Shown here: piece after piece, positions 33,947-43,102 of the stretch
How positions within the stretch are numbered: the stretch's first letter is position 1
How the letters are laid out: the number at the start of each line of letters is the position of its first letter
Source: [Clostridium] asparagiforme DSM 15981
GTDB taxonomy: Bacteria; Bacillota; Clostridia; Lachnospirales; Lachnospiraceae
Length of the DNA: 64,000 bases
Assembly: GCA_025149125.1 (NCBI GenBank)
Contig: CP102272.1
Location: 2,790,001-2,854,000 of the forward strand
Direction of reading: 5' to 3'
Made by a program: the position numbers and the translations under genes
The notes under the pieces: model-generated
The model's database searches: none
What the model was told of the DNA's origin: nothing
What the model saw: only the letters and a program-made list of their open reading frames with translations

Positions 33947-33992
33947 AACATGAATACCATTACATATTCACTATTTGCAGGAGGAAAGTAAA

Positions 33993-36900
33993 ATGGCAAG
34001 AAAAATGAAAACCATGGATGGTAACCATGCAGCGGCACATGCGTCATACGCATTTACCGATGTAGCGGCTATCTATCCGATTACGCCGTCCTCACCCATG
34101 GCGGAAGCCACAGATGAGTGGGCAACTGACGGAAGAACAAATATCTTCGGCCAGGAAGTACAGATTACCGAGATGCAGTCCGAGGCTGGTGCAGCGGGCG
34201 CCGTTCACGGTTCTCTGGCAGCAGGTGCGCTGACCACCACCTACACCGCTTCCCAGGGTCTGTTACTGATGATCCCCAACCTGTATAAGATCGCCGGCGA
34301 GCAGCTCCCGGGCGTGTTCAACGTATCTGCCCGCGCCATCGCCAGCCATGCATTATCCATTTTCGGCGACCACTCCGACGTTTACGCATGCCGTCAGACC
34401 GGCTGCGCGATGCTGTGTGAGTCCAGCGTTCAGGAAGTTATGGACCTGACGGTTGTTGCCCATATGGCAGCTCTCGAGGGCAAGGTTCCGTTCATCAACT
34501 TCTTCGACGGTTTCAGAACTTCCCACGAGATCCAGAAGATCGAGACCTGGGATTACGACGATCTGAAAGAGATGGTTGATATGGACGCAGTGGACGAGTT
34601 CCGCGCACGCGCTCTGAATCCCAACCATCCCTGCCAGAGAGGTTCCGCTCAGAACCCGGATATCTTCTTCCAGGCGAGAGAGGCCTGCAACCCCTACTAT
34701 GACGCTCTGCCCGCAATCGTGCAGAAGTACATGGACAAGGTTAACGAGAAGATCGGCACCGACTACAAGCTGTTCAACTACTATGGCGCTCCGGACGCAG
34801 AGCGTGTGATCATCGCCATGGGTTCCGTGAACGACACCATCGAGGAGACCATCGACTACATGCTGAAGCAGGGCGAGAAGGTCGGCGTTGTGAAGGTTCG
34901 TCTGTACAGACCTTTCTGCGCGCAGGCTCTGATCGACGCGATCCCGGACAGCGTTAAGGTGATCAATGTATTAGACAGAACCAAGGAGCCCGGTTCCATG
35001 GGCGAGCCGCTGTATCTGGACGTTGTTGCCGCGTTAAAGGGCACCAAGTTCGACCAGGTGAAGATCCTGACCGGCCGTTACGGCTTAGGTTCCAAGGACA
35101 CCACCCCGGCTCAGATCGTTGCCGTATTCGGAAACGAGACCAAGTCTCCGTTCACCGTTGGCATCGTGGACGACGTTACCAACCTGTCTCTGGAACTGGG
35201 CGATCCCCTTGTGACCACTCCCGAGGGAACCACCAACTGTAAGTTCTGGGGTCTGGGCGCTGACGGTACCGTTGGTGCGAACAAGAACTCCATCAAGATC
35301 ATCGGCGACAACACCGATATGTATGCTCAGGCATATTTTGATTACGATTCCAAGAAGTCCGGCGGCGTGACCATGTCTCACCTGCGTTTCGGACATACCC
35401 CGATTAAGTCCACCTACTTAATCCGCAAGGCTAACTTCGTTGCCTGCCACAACCCGGCTTACATCCGCAAGTACAACATGGTTCAGGAGCTGGTAGACGG
35501 CGGTACGTTCCTGCTTAACTGCCCGTGGGATGCCGAGGGACTTGAGAAGCACTTACCCGGACAGGTTAAGAAGTTCATCGCTGACCACAACATCAACTTC
35601 TACACCATCGACGGCGTTAAGATCGGTATCGAGACCGGCATGGGCCCGACCCGTATCAACACCATTTTACAGTCTGCGTTCTTCGAGCTGACCGGCATCA
35701 TCCCGGCTGAGAAGGCCAACGAGCTGATGAAGGCTGCCGCTAAGGCTACCTACGGCCGCAAGGGCGAGGACATCGTTATGAAGAACTGGGCCGCAATCGA
35801 CGCAGGCGCTAAGGGCATGCACAAGGTTGAGGTTCCGGAGAGCTGGAAGAACTGCGAGGACGAGGGTCTGGATTACGCAGTTGTGACCGACGGAAGAAAG
35901 GATGTTATCGACTTTGTCAACAACATTCAGACCAAGGTCAGCGCTCAGGAAGGCAACTCCCTGCCCGTTTCCGCATTCAAGGATTATGTTGACGGCTCCA
36001 CTCCGTCCGGTTCCTCCGCTTATGAGAAGCGCGGTATCGCTGTGAAGGTTCCGGTATGGAATCCCGACAACTGTATCCAGTGTAACTTCTGTGCATATGT
36101 ATGCCCGCACGCTGTTATCCGTCCGGCTGTCCTGAGCGCTGATGAGGCTGCCAAGGCTCCGGCTGATATGAAGCTGAAAGATATGACCGGCATGCCCGGC
36201 TACAAGTTCGCCATCACCGTTTCCGCTCTGGATTGTACCGGCTGCGGCTCCTGTGCCAACGTATGTCCCGGCATGAAGGGCAACAAGGCTCTGGAGATGA
36301 AGAGCCTGGAAGAGAACCTGGGCGAGCAGGCTATCTTCGACTTTGGCCAGTCCCTGCCGGTTAAGGAAGAAGTTCTGGCGAAGTTCAAAGAGAACACCGT
36401 TAAGGGAAGCCAGTTCAGACAGCCTCTGCTGGAATTCTCCGGCGCTTGCGCAGGCTGCGGCGAGACTCCTTACGCGAAGCTGATCACTCAGCTGTTCGGC
36501 GACAGAATGTACATTGCCAACGCTACCGGCTGCTCCTCCATTTGGGGCAACTCCTCACCGTCCACTCCTTACACCGTGAACTGCAAGGGTCAGGGCCCGG
36601 CATGGGACAACTCCCTGTTCGAGGACAACGCTGAGTTCGGTTACGGCATGCTGCTGGCTCAGAACGCCATCCGCGACGGCTTAAAGGCCAAGGTTGAGAA
36701 GGTGATGAACGACGAGCGCGCGACCGACGAAGTGAAGGCTGCCTGCAAGGAGTATCTGGATACCTTTGGTATCGGCGCTCTCAACGGCACTGCCACCGAC
36801 AAGCTGGTTGCGGTTCTGTCCGGCGTTGACTGCCCGATCTGCAAGGATATTGTGAAGCACAAAGATTTCCTGGCCAAGAAGTCCCAGTGGGTATTCGGTG

Positions 36901-37529
36901 GTGACGGATGGGCTTACGATATCGGTTTCGGCGGTGTTGACCACGTTCTGGCTTCCGGCAAGGACATCAACATCATGGTTTACGACACCGAGGTTTACTC
37001 CAACACCGGCGGTCAGTCCTCCAAGGCTACCAAGACCGGCGCTGTTGCTCAGTTCGCTGCAGGCGGTAAGGACGTTAAGAAGAAAGACCTTGCCAGCATT
37101 GCAATGAGCTACGGCTATGTGTACGTTGCCCAGATCTGTATGGGCGCCGACATGGCTCAGACCGTTAAGGCCATCGCAGAGGCAGAGGCATATCCGGGTC
37201 CGTCCCTGATCATCGCTTACGCTCCCTGTATCAACCACGGCATCAAGAAGGGTATGGACAAGGCCCAGACCGAGGAGAAGCTGGCGGTTGAGTGCGGTTA
37301 CTGGAACAACTTCCGCTACAATCCGGCTGCTGAGAAGAAGTTCTCCCTGGATTCCAAGGCTCCCAAGATGGAGGGCTATCAGGACTTCTTAAAGGGCGAG
37401 GTTCGTTACATGTCCCTGGCTATGAAGAATCCCGAGAGAGCAGCGAACCTGTTCGCGAAGAACGAGCAGGAGGCCAAGGAGCGTTACGCTTACCTGGAGA
37501 AGCTGGTTACTCTGTACGGAAACGACTAA
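33993..37529 (+). CDS. nifJ: Pyruvate:ferredoxin (flavodoxin) oxidoreductase
   Basis: An 1178-residue homodimeric-type PFOR that splits pyruvate to acetyl-CoA, CO2 and reduced ferredoxin. The pyruvate-binding N-terminus has AAIYPITPSSPMAE and YTASQGLLLM. Two 4Fe-4S ferredoxin motifs are present (CIQCNFCAYVCPH; CTGCGSCANVCPG). The C-terminal TPP domain has ACAGCGETPY, GCSSIWG, GGDGWAYDIG and a further Cys. Length and order are normal. GGAGGAAA precedes the ATG. Codon use is strongly biased, as expected of a highly expressed gene. A terminator follows at 37575. Confidence 0.97.
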   Translation: MARKMKTMDGNHAAAHASYAFTDVAAIYPITPSSPMAEATDEWATDGRTNIFGQEVQITEMQSEAGAAGAVHGSLAAGALTTTYTASQGLLLMIPNLYKIAGEQLPGVFNVSARAIASHALSIFGDHSDVYACRQTGCAMLCESSVQEVMDLTVVAHMAALEGKVPFINFFDGFRTSHEIQKIETWDYDDLKEMVDMDAVDEFRARALNPNHPCQRGSAQNPDIFFQAREACNPYYDALPAIVQKYMDKVNEKIGTDYKLFNYYGAPDAERVIIAMGSVNDTIEETIDYMLKQGEKVGVVKVRLYRPFCAQALIDAIPDSVKVINVLDRTKEPGSMGEPLYLDVVAALKGTKFDQVKILTGRYGLGSKDTTPAQIVAVFGNETKSPFTVGIVDDVTNLSLELGDPLVTTPEGTTNCKFWGLGADGTVGANKNSIKIIGDNTDMYAQAYFDYDSKKSGGVTMSHLRFGHTPIKSTYLIRKANFVACHNPAYIRKYNMVQELVDGGTFLLNCPWDAEGLEKHLPGQVKKFIADHNINFYTIDGVKIGIETGMGPTRINTILQSAFFELTGIIPAEKANELMKAAAKATYGRKGEDIVMKNWAAIDAGAKGMHKVEVPESWKNCEDEGLDYAVVTDGRKDVIDFVNNIQTKVSAQEGNSLPVSAFKDYVDGSTPSGSSAYEKRGIAVKVPVWNPDNCIQCNFCAYVCPHAVIRPAVLSADEAAKAPADMKLKDMTGMPGYKFAITVSALDCTGCGSCANVCPGMKGNKALEMKSLEENLGEQAIFDFGQSLPVKEEVLAKFKENTVKGSQFRQPLLEFSGACAGCGETPYAKLITQLFGDRMYIANATGCSSIWGNSSPSTPYTVNCKGQGPAWDNSLFEDNAEFGYGMLLAQNAIRDGLKAKVEKVMNDERATDEVKAACKEYLDTFGIGALNGTATDKLVAVLSGVDCPICKDIVKHKDFLAKKSQWVFGGDGWAYDIGFGGVDHVLASGKDINIMVYDTEVYSNTGGQSSKATKTGAVAQFAAGGKDVKKKDLASIAMSYGYVYVAQICMGADMAQTVKAIAEAEAYPGPSLIIAYAPCINHGIKKGMDKAQTEEKLAVECGYWNNFRYNPAAEKKFSLDSKAPKMEGYQDFLKGEVRYMSLAMKNPERAANLFAKNEQEAKERYAYLEKLVTLYGND

Positions 37530-37574
37530 TCCGGTCCGTTGATATCAATTTAATATTTGCCCAAGCATTGAATG

Positions 37575-37609
37575 GCCCCCGGGGAGCGCAAGCTCTTCCG
37601 GGGGCTTTT
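37575..37609 (+). terminator. Terminator of the PFOR gene
   Basis: GCCCCCGG (37575-37582) pairs with CCGGGGGC (37598-37605), with further inner pairs, then TTTT. Confidence 0.9.
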
Positions 37610-37682
37610 CTGAGTTCCCGGTGTTTGCGCAGCGGCGCGTGCTGCGGGAAAGGGAGGTGGGCGGGGAATGGCAAGATTGTGG

Positions 37683-37711
37683 TTGTGCGGCGGGCTTAAA
37701 TCCGCTATACT
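37683..37711 (+). promoter_or_regulatory. Promoter of the OLD-type gene
   Basis: TTGTGC (37683-37688), a 17-bp spacer and TATACT (37706-37711). Confidence 0.6.
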
Positions 37712-37784
37712 GGAATGTGAGAGAGCGAGGTTGGGAGTTTGAGGCCGTCCTTTTTCGGGCGGCGAAGAGAGAATGGAGCGTTCT

Positions 37785-39668
37785 ATGCAGTTTACCTATT
37801 TGCGGATACAGAACTTCAAATCCATACGGGATATGGAGATTAAGGATATCGAGGCGGCCCTGATTCTGGTGGGGAAGAACAATACCGGAAAAACGTCGGT
37901 GCTGGACGCGTTCAGCGCGGTCTGCGGCGGCTATCAGGTGCAGGAGCGGGATTTCAACGAGAGAAAACAGGCGGTGCGCATCGACGCCAGTCTGTCCATC
38001 GGTGAGGAGGATTTGAAGCTGTTCCACCACATGGGCGTGGTCTGCCAGTACCGCCGCTATGAGGCGTGGAAAAAGACCTTCTGCCAGCGCCTTCCCTCCT
38101 ACCGGGACGGGGTGCTGTCCTTCACGCTCCACGTGAATTTCGACGGGAAACAGCGGTATGAGGATTTCAGCCGCAAAAGCAACCCCTACATCCCCATGGT
38201 TCTGCCCAGACTCTACCGAATCAACGCGGAGCGGGAGCTGAACCAGCTGCAGAACGATCTTTTGATGTTCCAGGAGGACGACCAGCTGCGGCAGATCCGC
38301 GCCGGGAGCTGTATTTTCGAGCGGGCTAAGAAGTGCCGCCACTGTTTCCAGTGCATCGGCCTGATCAACCAGAAAAAACCGGATGAGCTGACGGCTTTTG
38401 AGACGGCCCGGCTGCTGGAGTACAAAATCTACCAGCTGAACCTGAATGATTTCGCACGGAAGATCAATGAGAATTTCTTCAAGAACGGCGGCTATGAGGA
38501 GCTGAGTTATGCTTTGACCTGCGATGTGGACCAGATGTTCGATCTGGAGGTCACGGCCTTCAACCGGAAGCGGGGCGTCTCCCAGCCGGTGGAGATGATG
38601 GGCAAGGGCATGCGCAGCATCTACATGCTGTCCCTGCTGGAGACCTACATCGGGGAGCCGGGGCGCCTTCCCAGCATCATTATGGTGGAGGACCCGGAGA
38701 TCTTTCTGCACCCGCAGTTGGAGAAGGCCTGCAGCGAGCTGCTCTATCGCCTGTCCAAGAAGAACCAGGTGATTTTCAAGACCCATTCCCCCACGCTGCT
38801 GTTCAATTTTAACAGCCGTCAGATCCGCCAGGTGGTTCTGGACGGGGACCGGTACTCCGTGCTGCGGGAAAAGACGGACATCGGCCGCATTTTAGACGAT
38901 CTGGGGTACGGGGCCAGCGATCTGATGAATGTGAGCTTTGTGTTTATCGTGGAGGGCAAGCAGGACAAGAGCCGGCTGCCCCTGCTGCTGGAGCGGTATT
39001 ACTCGGAGGTCTACGACAGCCAGGGCCGCCTGCTGCGAATCTCCATCATCACCACCAACAGCTGTACCAACATCAAAACCTACGCTAATTTAAAGTACAT
39101 GAACCAGGTCTATCTGCGGGACCAGTTTCTGATGATCCGGGACGGGGACGGCAAGGACCCGGAGGAGCTTGCCGGGCAGCTGTGCCGGTATTACGACGAG
39201 CGGAACTTAGAGGACGTGGACCGGCTGCCCAAGGTGACCCGCCGGAACGTGTTGATTTTAAAATACTATTCCTTTGAGAACTATTTCCTGAATCCCCAGG
39301 TGATGGCGAAGCTGGGGATTGTGGAGAGCGAGGAGGCATTTTACCGGACGCTTTTTTGCAAATGGGGGGAGTATTTGGGCCGGATTCGCAGCGGGCAGGA
39401 GCTGCAACGGATTCTGGGCCGGGACTTTACCTCGCCGGAGGATATGCGGGAACACATGGAGGAGATCCGCATTTACATGAGAGGCCACAATCTGTACGAT
39501 ATTTTTTACGGGCCTTACCGTGAGCGGGAGCAGGAGATTTTGCGGGAATATATCCATATCGCGCCGCGGGAGGATTTCCAGGACATTCTGGACGCCATTG
39601 ACCGGTTCGTGTATTTTGACAGCCGGAAAATTGCCGGGGAGGAAACGGGAAGTAAACAAAATGAGTAA
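37785..39668 (+). CDS. OLD-type protein: ABC/AAA ATPase with a TOPRIM nuclease domain
   Basis: A 627-residue stand-alone protein. The ABC-type ATPase starts at the N-terminus, with Walker A GKNNTGKTS (30-38) and Walker B IIMVEDPEIFLH (about 300), followed by the His switch FKTHSPT. The TOPRIM domain has FIVEGKQDKSRL (Glu) and later IRDGDGKD (DxD), as in OLD overcoming-lysogenization-defect nucleases. A Cys cluster, KKCRHCFQC, sits in the ATPase insertion (about residues 184-192) and could hold zinc. ATG 37785 has GGAG in front; ATG 37773 is also possible. The gene is a single unit with its own promoter and terminator. Class I OLDs often act in phage defence. Confidence 0.85.
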   Translation: MQFTYLRIQNFKSIRDMEIKDIEAALILVGKNNTGKTSVLDAFSAVCGGYQVQERDFNERKQAVRIDASLSIGEEDLKLFHHMGVVCQYRRYEAWKKTFCQRLPSYRDGVLSFTLHVNFDGKQRYEDFSRKSNPYIPMVLPRLYRINAERELNQLQNDLLMFQEDDQLRQIRAGSCIFERAKKCRHCFQCIGLINQKKPDELTAFETARLLEYKIYQLNLNDFARKINENFFKNGGYEELSYALTCDVDQMFDLEVTAFNRKRGVSQPVEMMGKGMRSIYMLSLLETYIGEPGRLPSIIMVEDPEIFLHPQLEKACSELLYRLSKKNQVIFKTHSPTLLFNFNSRQIRQVVLDGDRYSVLREKTDIGRILDDLGYGASDLMNVSFVFIVEGKQDKSRLPLLLERYYSEVYDSQGRLLRISIITTNSCTNIKTYANLKYMNQVYLRDQFLMIRDGDGKDPEELAGQLCRYYDERNLEDVDRLPKVTRRNVLILKYYSFENYFLNPQVMAKLGIVESEEAFYRTLFCKWGEYLGRIRSGQELQRILGRDFTSPEDMREHMEEIRIYMRGHNLYDIFYGPYREREQEILREYIHIAPREDFQDILDAIDRFVYFDSRKIAGEETGSKQNE

Positions 39669-39780
39669 ACAAGTAAACCTGATCCGTTGCGGATCAGGTT
39701 TTTTGTGGAAATAGAGACGGAAAAGTGAATAAACAGGATGAAACATAAGATTTACTAAGTAAATGGCAAATGGTTTACTT
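39664..39780 (+). promoter_or_regulatory. Cluster of AGTAAA/TTTACT boxes upstream of the glycosaminoglycan operon
   Basis: AGTAAAC occurs at 39664-39670 and 39672-39678. A perfect palindrome, TTTACT-A-AGTAAA, lies at 39751-39763, and another TTTACT at 39774-39779. They share sequence with the operator at 39955-39970. The rest of this AT-rich 330-base gap shows no gene. Confidence 0.5.
39676..39704 (+). terminator. Terminator of the OLD-type gene
   Basis: AACCTGATCCG pairs with CGGATCAGGTT around TTG, followed by T6. Confidence 0.92.
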
Positions 39781-39916
39781 GAAAAAAAGAAAAAAGGTGT
39801 GGAAAGAAAACAAGGGATAATTTCTAGTATATTCCAAAAATGATAGTTATTTAGCATAAAAATGTAAATAAAATATAGATATAATATACAAAAAATAGGG
39901 AGTTTGCAAAAAGCGA

Positions 39917-39945
39917 TTGACAGAGGTCGTTAAAAATACTATACT
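39917..39945 (+). promoter_or_regulatory. Promoter of the glycosaminoglycan-disaccharide operon
   Basis: TTGACA (39917-39922), a 17-bp spacer and TATACT (39940-39945). Confidence 0.85.
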
Positions 39946-39954
39946 GCAATTACA

Positions 39955-39970
39955 AGTAAATTGGTTTACT
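39955..39970 (+). promoter_or_regulatory. Operator overlapping the transcription start
   Basis: AGTAAATTGGTTTACT is an inverted repeat (6-4-6) at about +4 to +20. A LacI-family regulator is encoded at the end of the same locus and is the natural candidate. Confidence 0.65.
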
Positions 39971-39996
39971 AAATGAGCGGAAGGAGAAACGTGAAA

Positions 39997-40431
39997 ATGA
40001 TTGGTATTGTGGTGACAGGGCACGGGCATTTTCCCAGCGGATTGCTGAGCGCGATTGAGCTGGTGGTCGGAAGACCGGAGAACGTGGCTGCGGTTGACTT
40101 CGTGGGCGGACAGAGTCAGGCGGACTTACAGACCGCGCTGGACGCGGCCATCCGGGGACTTGAGGGGGATGAGGTGCTGGTGCTGGCAGATCTGGTGGGA
40201 GGCACCCCCTTTAACACGGCCTCCACGATCCGGGAACAGATTCCGGGAAAGCAGGTGAAGGTTCTGGCAGGAATCAACATGGCAGGTATGGTTGAGGCGG
40301 TATTTTCCAGAGCCATGGCGGATTTCGGGCAGCTGGCCGGCATGGTGGCCGAGGCGGCACACAGTGGAATCGTAAACCTGGAGAATCTGGAAGGGCCCGG
40401 CGAGGAACCGGAGTTTGAGGACGGGCTGTAA
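39997..40431 (+). CDS. PTS EIIA component, mannose family
   Basis: A 144-residue cytoplasmic EIIA of the mannose/sorbose family. VTGHGHFPSG near the N-terminus carries the phosphorylated His (His9). DLVGGTPFNTA and the dimer helix follow. AAGGAG sits ten bases before ATG 39997; GTG 39991 is an alternative. It leads a locus with UGL, EIIB, EIIC and EIID. This matches the streptococcal hyaluronan-disaccharide PTS, whose EIIs import unsaturated disaccharides. Confidence 0.93.
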   Translation: MIGIVVTGHGHFPSGLLSAIELVVGRPENVAAVDFVGGQSQADLQTALDAAIRGLEGDEVLVLADLVGGTPFNTASTIREQIPGKQVKVLAGINMAGMVEAVFSRAMADFGQLAGMVAEAAHSGIVNLENLEGPGEEPEFEDGL

Positions 40432-40457
40432 GCCCGGAGCGGACAGGGGAGATTGAA

Positions 40458-41648
40458 ATGATCAAGAAAATTCTGGTTGAACCGGTAAAGTACCGGGAAA
40501 AATATTTGAGCACAAACCTCCTGACAAAAGCGGAGGTGGAACATGCCATGGACCGGGTAGTGGAGCAGGTCCGGCAGAACATGGTCTACATAGGCGGCCG
40601 TTTCCCCACACCGGCGGCTAAAGACGGGAGCTACGGCGTGATCGACAACATCGAGTGGACGGACGGCTTCTGGACCGGACTTTTGTGGCTCTGCTACGAG
40701 TATACCGGGGACGCGGCCTTCAGGGAACTGGCGGAGCGCAATGTGGAATCCTTTTTAAACCGGGTAGAACAGCGCATCGAGCTGGATCACCACGATCTGG
40801 GCTTCCTATACTCCCTCTCCTGCGTGGCAGGGTACAAGCTGACCGGCTCCGGGACGGCCAGGAGGGCCGGGCTTCTGGCTGCGGATAAGCTGATGGAGCG
40901 GTTCCGGGAAACGGGCGGTTTCATCCAGGCCTGGGGAACGCTTGGAGCCAGGGATCATTACCGGCTGATTATCGACTGCCTGCTGAACATTCCGCTGCTC
41001 TACTGGGCGTCCCGGGAGACCGGGGACAAACGGTATGAGAGCGCGGCCAGGCGCCATTACCAGACGGCCTGCAACAACGTGATCCGGGACGACGCCTCGG
41101 CTTTCCACACCTTTTACTTTGACCCGGAGACCGGGGAGCCGGTTAAGGGCGTGACCAGACAGGGCTACAGCGACGATTCCGCCTGGGCCAGGGGGCAGGC
41201 GTGGGGCGTTTACGGACTGCCCTTAAACTACCGCTACACCGGGGATGAGAGCGCCTTCAACCTGTTCGAGGGCATGACCAATTACTTCTTAAACCGGCTG
41301 CCGGAGGACGACGTGTGTTACTGGGACCTGATTTTCGGAGACGGTTCCGGCCAGCCCCGGGATTCCTCGGCGGCGGCCGTGGCGGTCTGCGGGATTCACG
41401 AGATGGAGAAGTACCTGCCCGAGATCCACCCGGACAAGGAAACCTACCGGTACGCCATGCACCGGATTCTGCGGTCCCTGACCGAGCGTTACGTGAACCC
41501 GGAGACGGGCGCGGGGAAACCGGTTCTGCTCCACGGCGTTTACTCCTGGCATTCGGGCAAGGGCGTGGACGAGGGAAATATCTGGGGAGACTATTTCTAT
41601 ATGGAAGCGCTGGTGCGGTTCTGGAAGGACTGGAACCCGTACTGGTAA
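40458..41648 (+). CDS. ugl: Unsaturated glucuronyl hydrolase (GH88)
   Basis: A 396-residue cytoplasmic (alpha/alpha)6 barrel enzyme. GH88 removes the 4,5-unsaturated uronic acid from disaccharides produced by hyaluronate, chondroitin or heparin lyases. Motifs typical of the family are present: EWTDGFWTGLLWL, DLGFLYSLSC, the catalytic-Asp region around IIDCLLNIPLLYW, and SAWARGQAWGVYGL. Length is typical. It sits in the same operon as the PTS that would import its substrate. The 3' flank carries the 40-bp repeat array. Confidence 0.95.
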   Translation: MIKKILVEPVKYREKYLSTNLLTKAEVEHAMDRVVEQVRQNMVYIGGRFPTPAAKDGSYGVIDNIEWTDGFWTGLLWLCYEYTGDAAFRELAERNVESFLNRVEQRIELDHHDLGFLYSLSCVAGYKLTGSGTARRAGLLAADKLMERFRETGGFIQAWGTLGARDHYRLIIDCLLNIPLLYWASRETGDKRYESAARRHYQTACNNVIRDDASAFHTFYFDPETGEPVKGVTRQGYSDDSAWARGQAWGVYGLPLNYRYTGDESAFNLFEGMTNYFLNRLPEDDVCYWDLIFGDGSGQPRDSSAAAVAVCGIHEMEKYLPEIHPDKETYRYAMHRILRSLTERYVNPETGAGKPVLLHGVYSWHSGKGVDEGNIWGDYFYMEALVRFWKDWNPYW

Positions 41649-41655
41649 ACGGCGG

Positions 41656-41767
41656 CCGCCACAGGCAAAGCCTGCGGGCGATTACCGAATGTAATGGGCC
41701 ATAGGCAGAGCCAGCGGGCGATTACCGAATGTAATGGGCCACGGGCAAAGCCTGCGGGCGATTACCT
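41656..41767 (+). repeat. Tandem array (about 2.8 units) of a 40-bp repeat, copy E
   Basis: Units start at 41656, 41696 and 41736 with an exact 40-bp period. Each contains GGGCGATTACC, and the first two end in GAATGTAAT. The junctions read CCGAATGTAATGGGCC, the same opening as the dispersed copies A, B, C and F. The array lies in the 154-base gap between UGL and EIIB, inside the operon. Confidence 0.85.
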
Positions 41768-41802
41768 GACAAGACAAACTATAATATGAGGAGGATTTTA
41801 TA

Positions 41803-42294
41803 ATGGCAGAGCCAAATATCGTAGCATTCAGAATTGACGAGCGCTTAATCCACGGGCAGGGACAGCTCTGGATCAAAGCCCTTGGGGTGAACACCGTGAT
41901 CGTAGCCAATGATTCGGCCAGCGAGGATTCCATGCAGCAGACGCTGATGAAGGCGGTGGTGCCCAAAACCATCGCAATGCGGTTCTTTTCCGTGCAGCAC
42001 ACCTGTGACGTGATCATGAAGGCATCGCCCAAACAGAGCATTTTCATCGTGTGCAAGACGCCGGAGGATGCGCTTAAACTGGTGGCCGGAGGCGTTCCGG
42101 TGAAGGAGATCAATGTGGGCAACATCCACCACGGGCCGGGCAAGGAGGAAGTGAGTAAATACATCGCCCTGGGGCCTGATGACAAGGCGGCTCTGCGGGA
42201 ACTGCGGGATAAATACGGCGTGGTATTTAACACAAGAGCAACCGCTTCCGGGGACGACGGTTCCGCGAAGGTGGATTTAAATAAGTTCTTATAA
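41803..42294 (+). CDS. PTS EIIB component, mannose family
   Basis: A 163-residue EIIB with the active-site segment FRIDERLIHGQGQLWIKAL (phosphorylated His at about 17). Rossmann-like strands follow, and the C-terminal part includes EINVGNIHHGPGKE. AGGAGG precedes the ATG. It works with EIIA (39997) and the EIIC/EIID membrane pair that follows. Confidence 0.95.
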   Translation: MAEPNIVAFRIDERLIHGQGQLWIKALGVNTVIVANDSASEDSMQQTLMKAVVPKTIAMRFFSVQHTCDVIMKASPKQSIFIVCKTPEDALKLVAGGVPVKEINVGNIHHGPGKEEVSKYIALGPDDKAALRELRDKYGVVFNTRATASGDDGSAKVDLNKFL

Positions 42295-42313
42295 TCTAAA
42301 GGAGGGGTTTATC

Positions 42314-43102
42314 GTGACAATCAGTATTTTTCAATGTGTATTAATCGGTTTGTGGACAGCCTTCTGTCTGGCGGGCATGCTGTTCGGCATTTACACCAAC
42401 CGCTGCCTGGTGATGGCCGCGGGAGTGGGCCTGATTCTGGGCGACCTGCCCACCGGTTTGGCTATGGGCGCTGTGGGCGAGCTGGCGTTTATGGGCTTCG
42501 GCGTTTCCCAGGGAGGCTCCGTGCCGCCCAACCCCATGGGGCCCGGCATCGTTGGCACCATCATCGCCATCACCATGAAGGGCTCGGGCATCGACGTGGG
42601 CTCCGCCCTGGCGCTTTCCTTCCCCTTTGCGGTGGCCTTCCAGTTCGTGATCACCGCCACCTACACCTTCGCAACCACGCTGACCAGTTACGCCTACAAG
42701 GCGCTGGACCGGAAGAATTTTAAGGGCTTCCGCATTGCGGCCAACGCCACCGTGTGTATCTTCGCAGTGGTCGGCTTTGTCATCGGCTTCGGCGGTGCGT
42801 TCAGCTCCGAGGGCCTGCAGAAGGTGATTTCCCTGATCCCGGCCTGGCTGTCCGAAGGACTGGGAGTGGCTGGAAAAATGCTTCCGGCAATCGGATTTGC
42901 CATGATCCTGAACGTGATGGCAAAGAAGGAGCTGATCCCCTTCGTGCTGATCGGCTACATTGCAATCGCTTACTTAAATCTTCCCACCATGGGCGTGGCC
43001 GTCGTGGGAACCGCAATCGCGCTGCTGGTGTTCTTCCATATGGGCAAGGGCGGCAGTGAAACTGTAGAAGAAGTGGAGGTTGAATTTGAAGATGGCATCT
43101 AA
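42314..43102 (+). CDS. PTS EIIC component, mannose/sorbose family
   Basis: A 262-residue membrane permease subunit with around seven hydrophobic segments and the family motif GELAFMGFGVSQGGSVPPNP. The GTG start at 42314 follows GGAGGGG. The C-terminus ends in an acidic tail (VEEVEVEFEDG). The end overlaps the EIID start by 11 bases. Confidence 0.95.
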   Translation: MTISIFQCVLIGLWTAFCLAGMLFGIYTNRCLVMAAGVGLILGDLPTGLAMGAVGELAFMGFGVSQGGSVPPNPMGPGIVGTIIAITMKGSGIDVGSALALSFPFAVAFQFVITATYTFATTLTSYAYKALDRKNFKGFRIAANATVCIFAVVGFVIGFGGAFSSEGLQKVISLIPAWLSEGLGVAGKMLPAIGFAMILNVMAKKELIPFVLIGYIAIAYLNLPTMGVAVVGTAIALLVFFHMGKGGSETVEEVEVEFEDGI

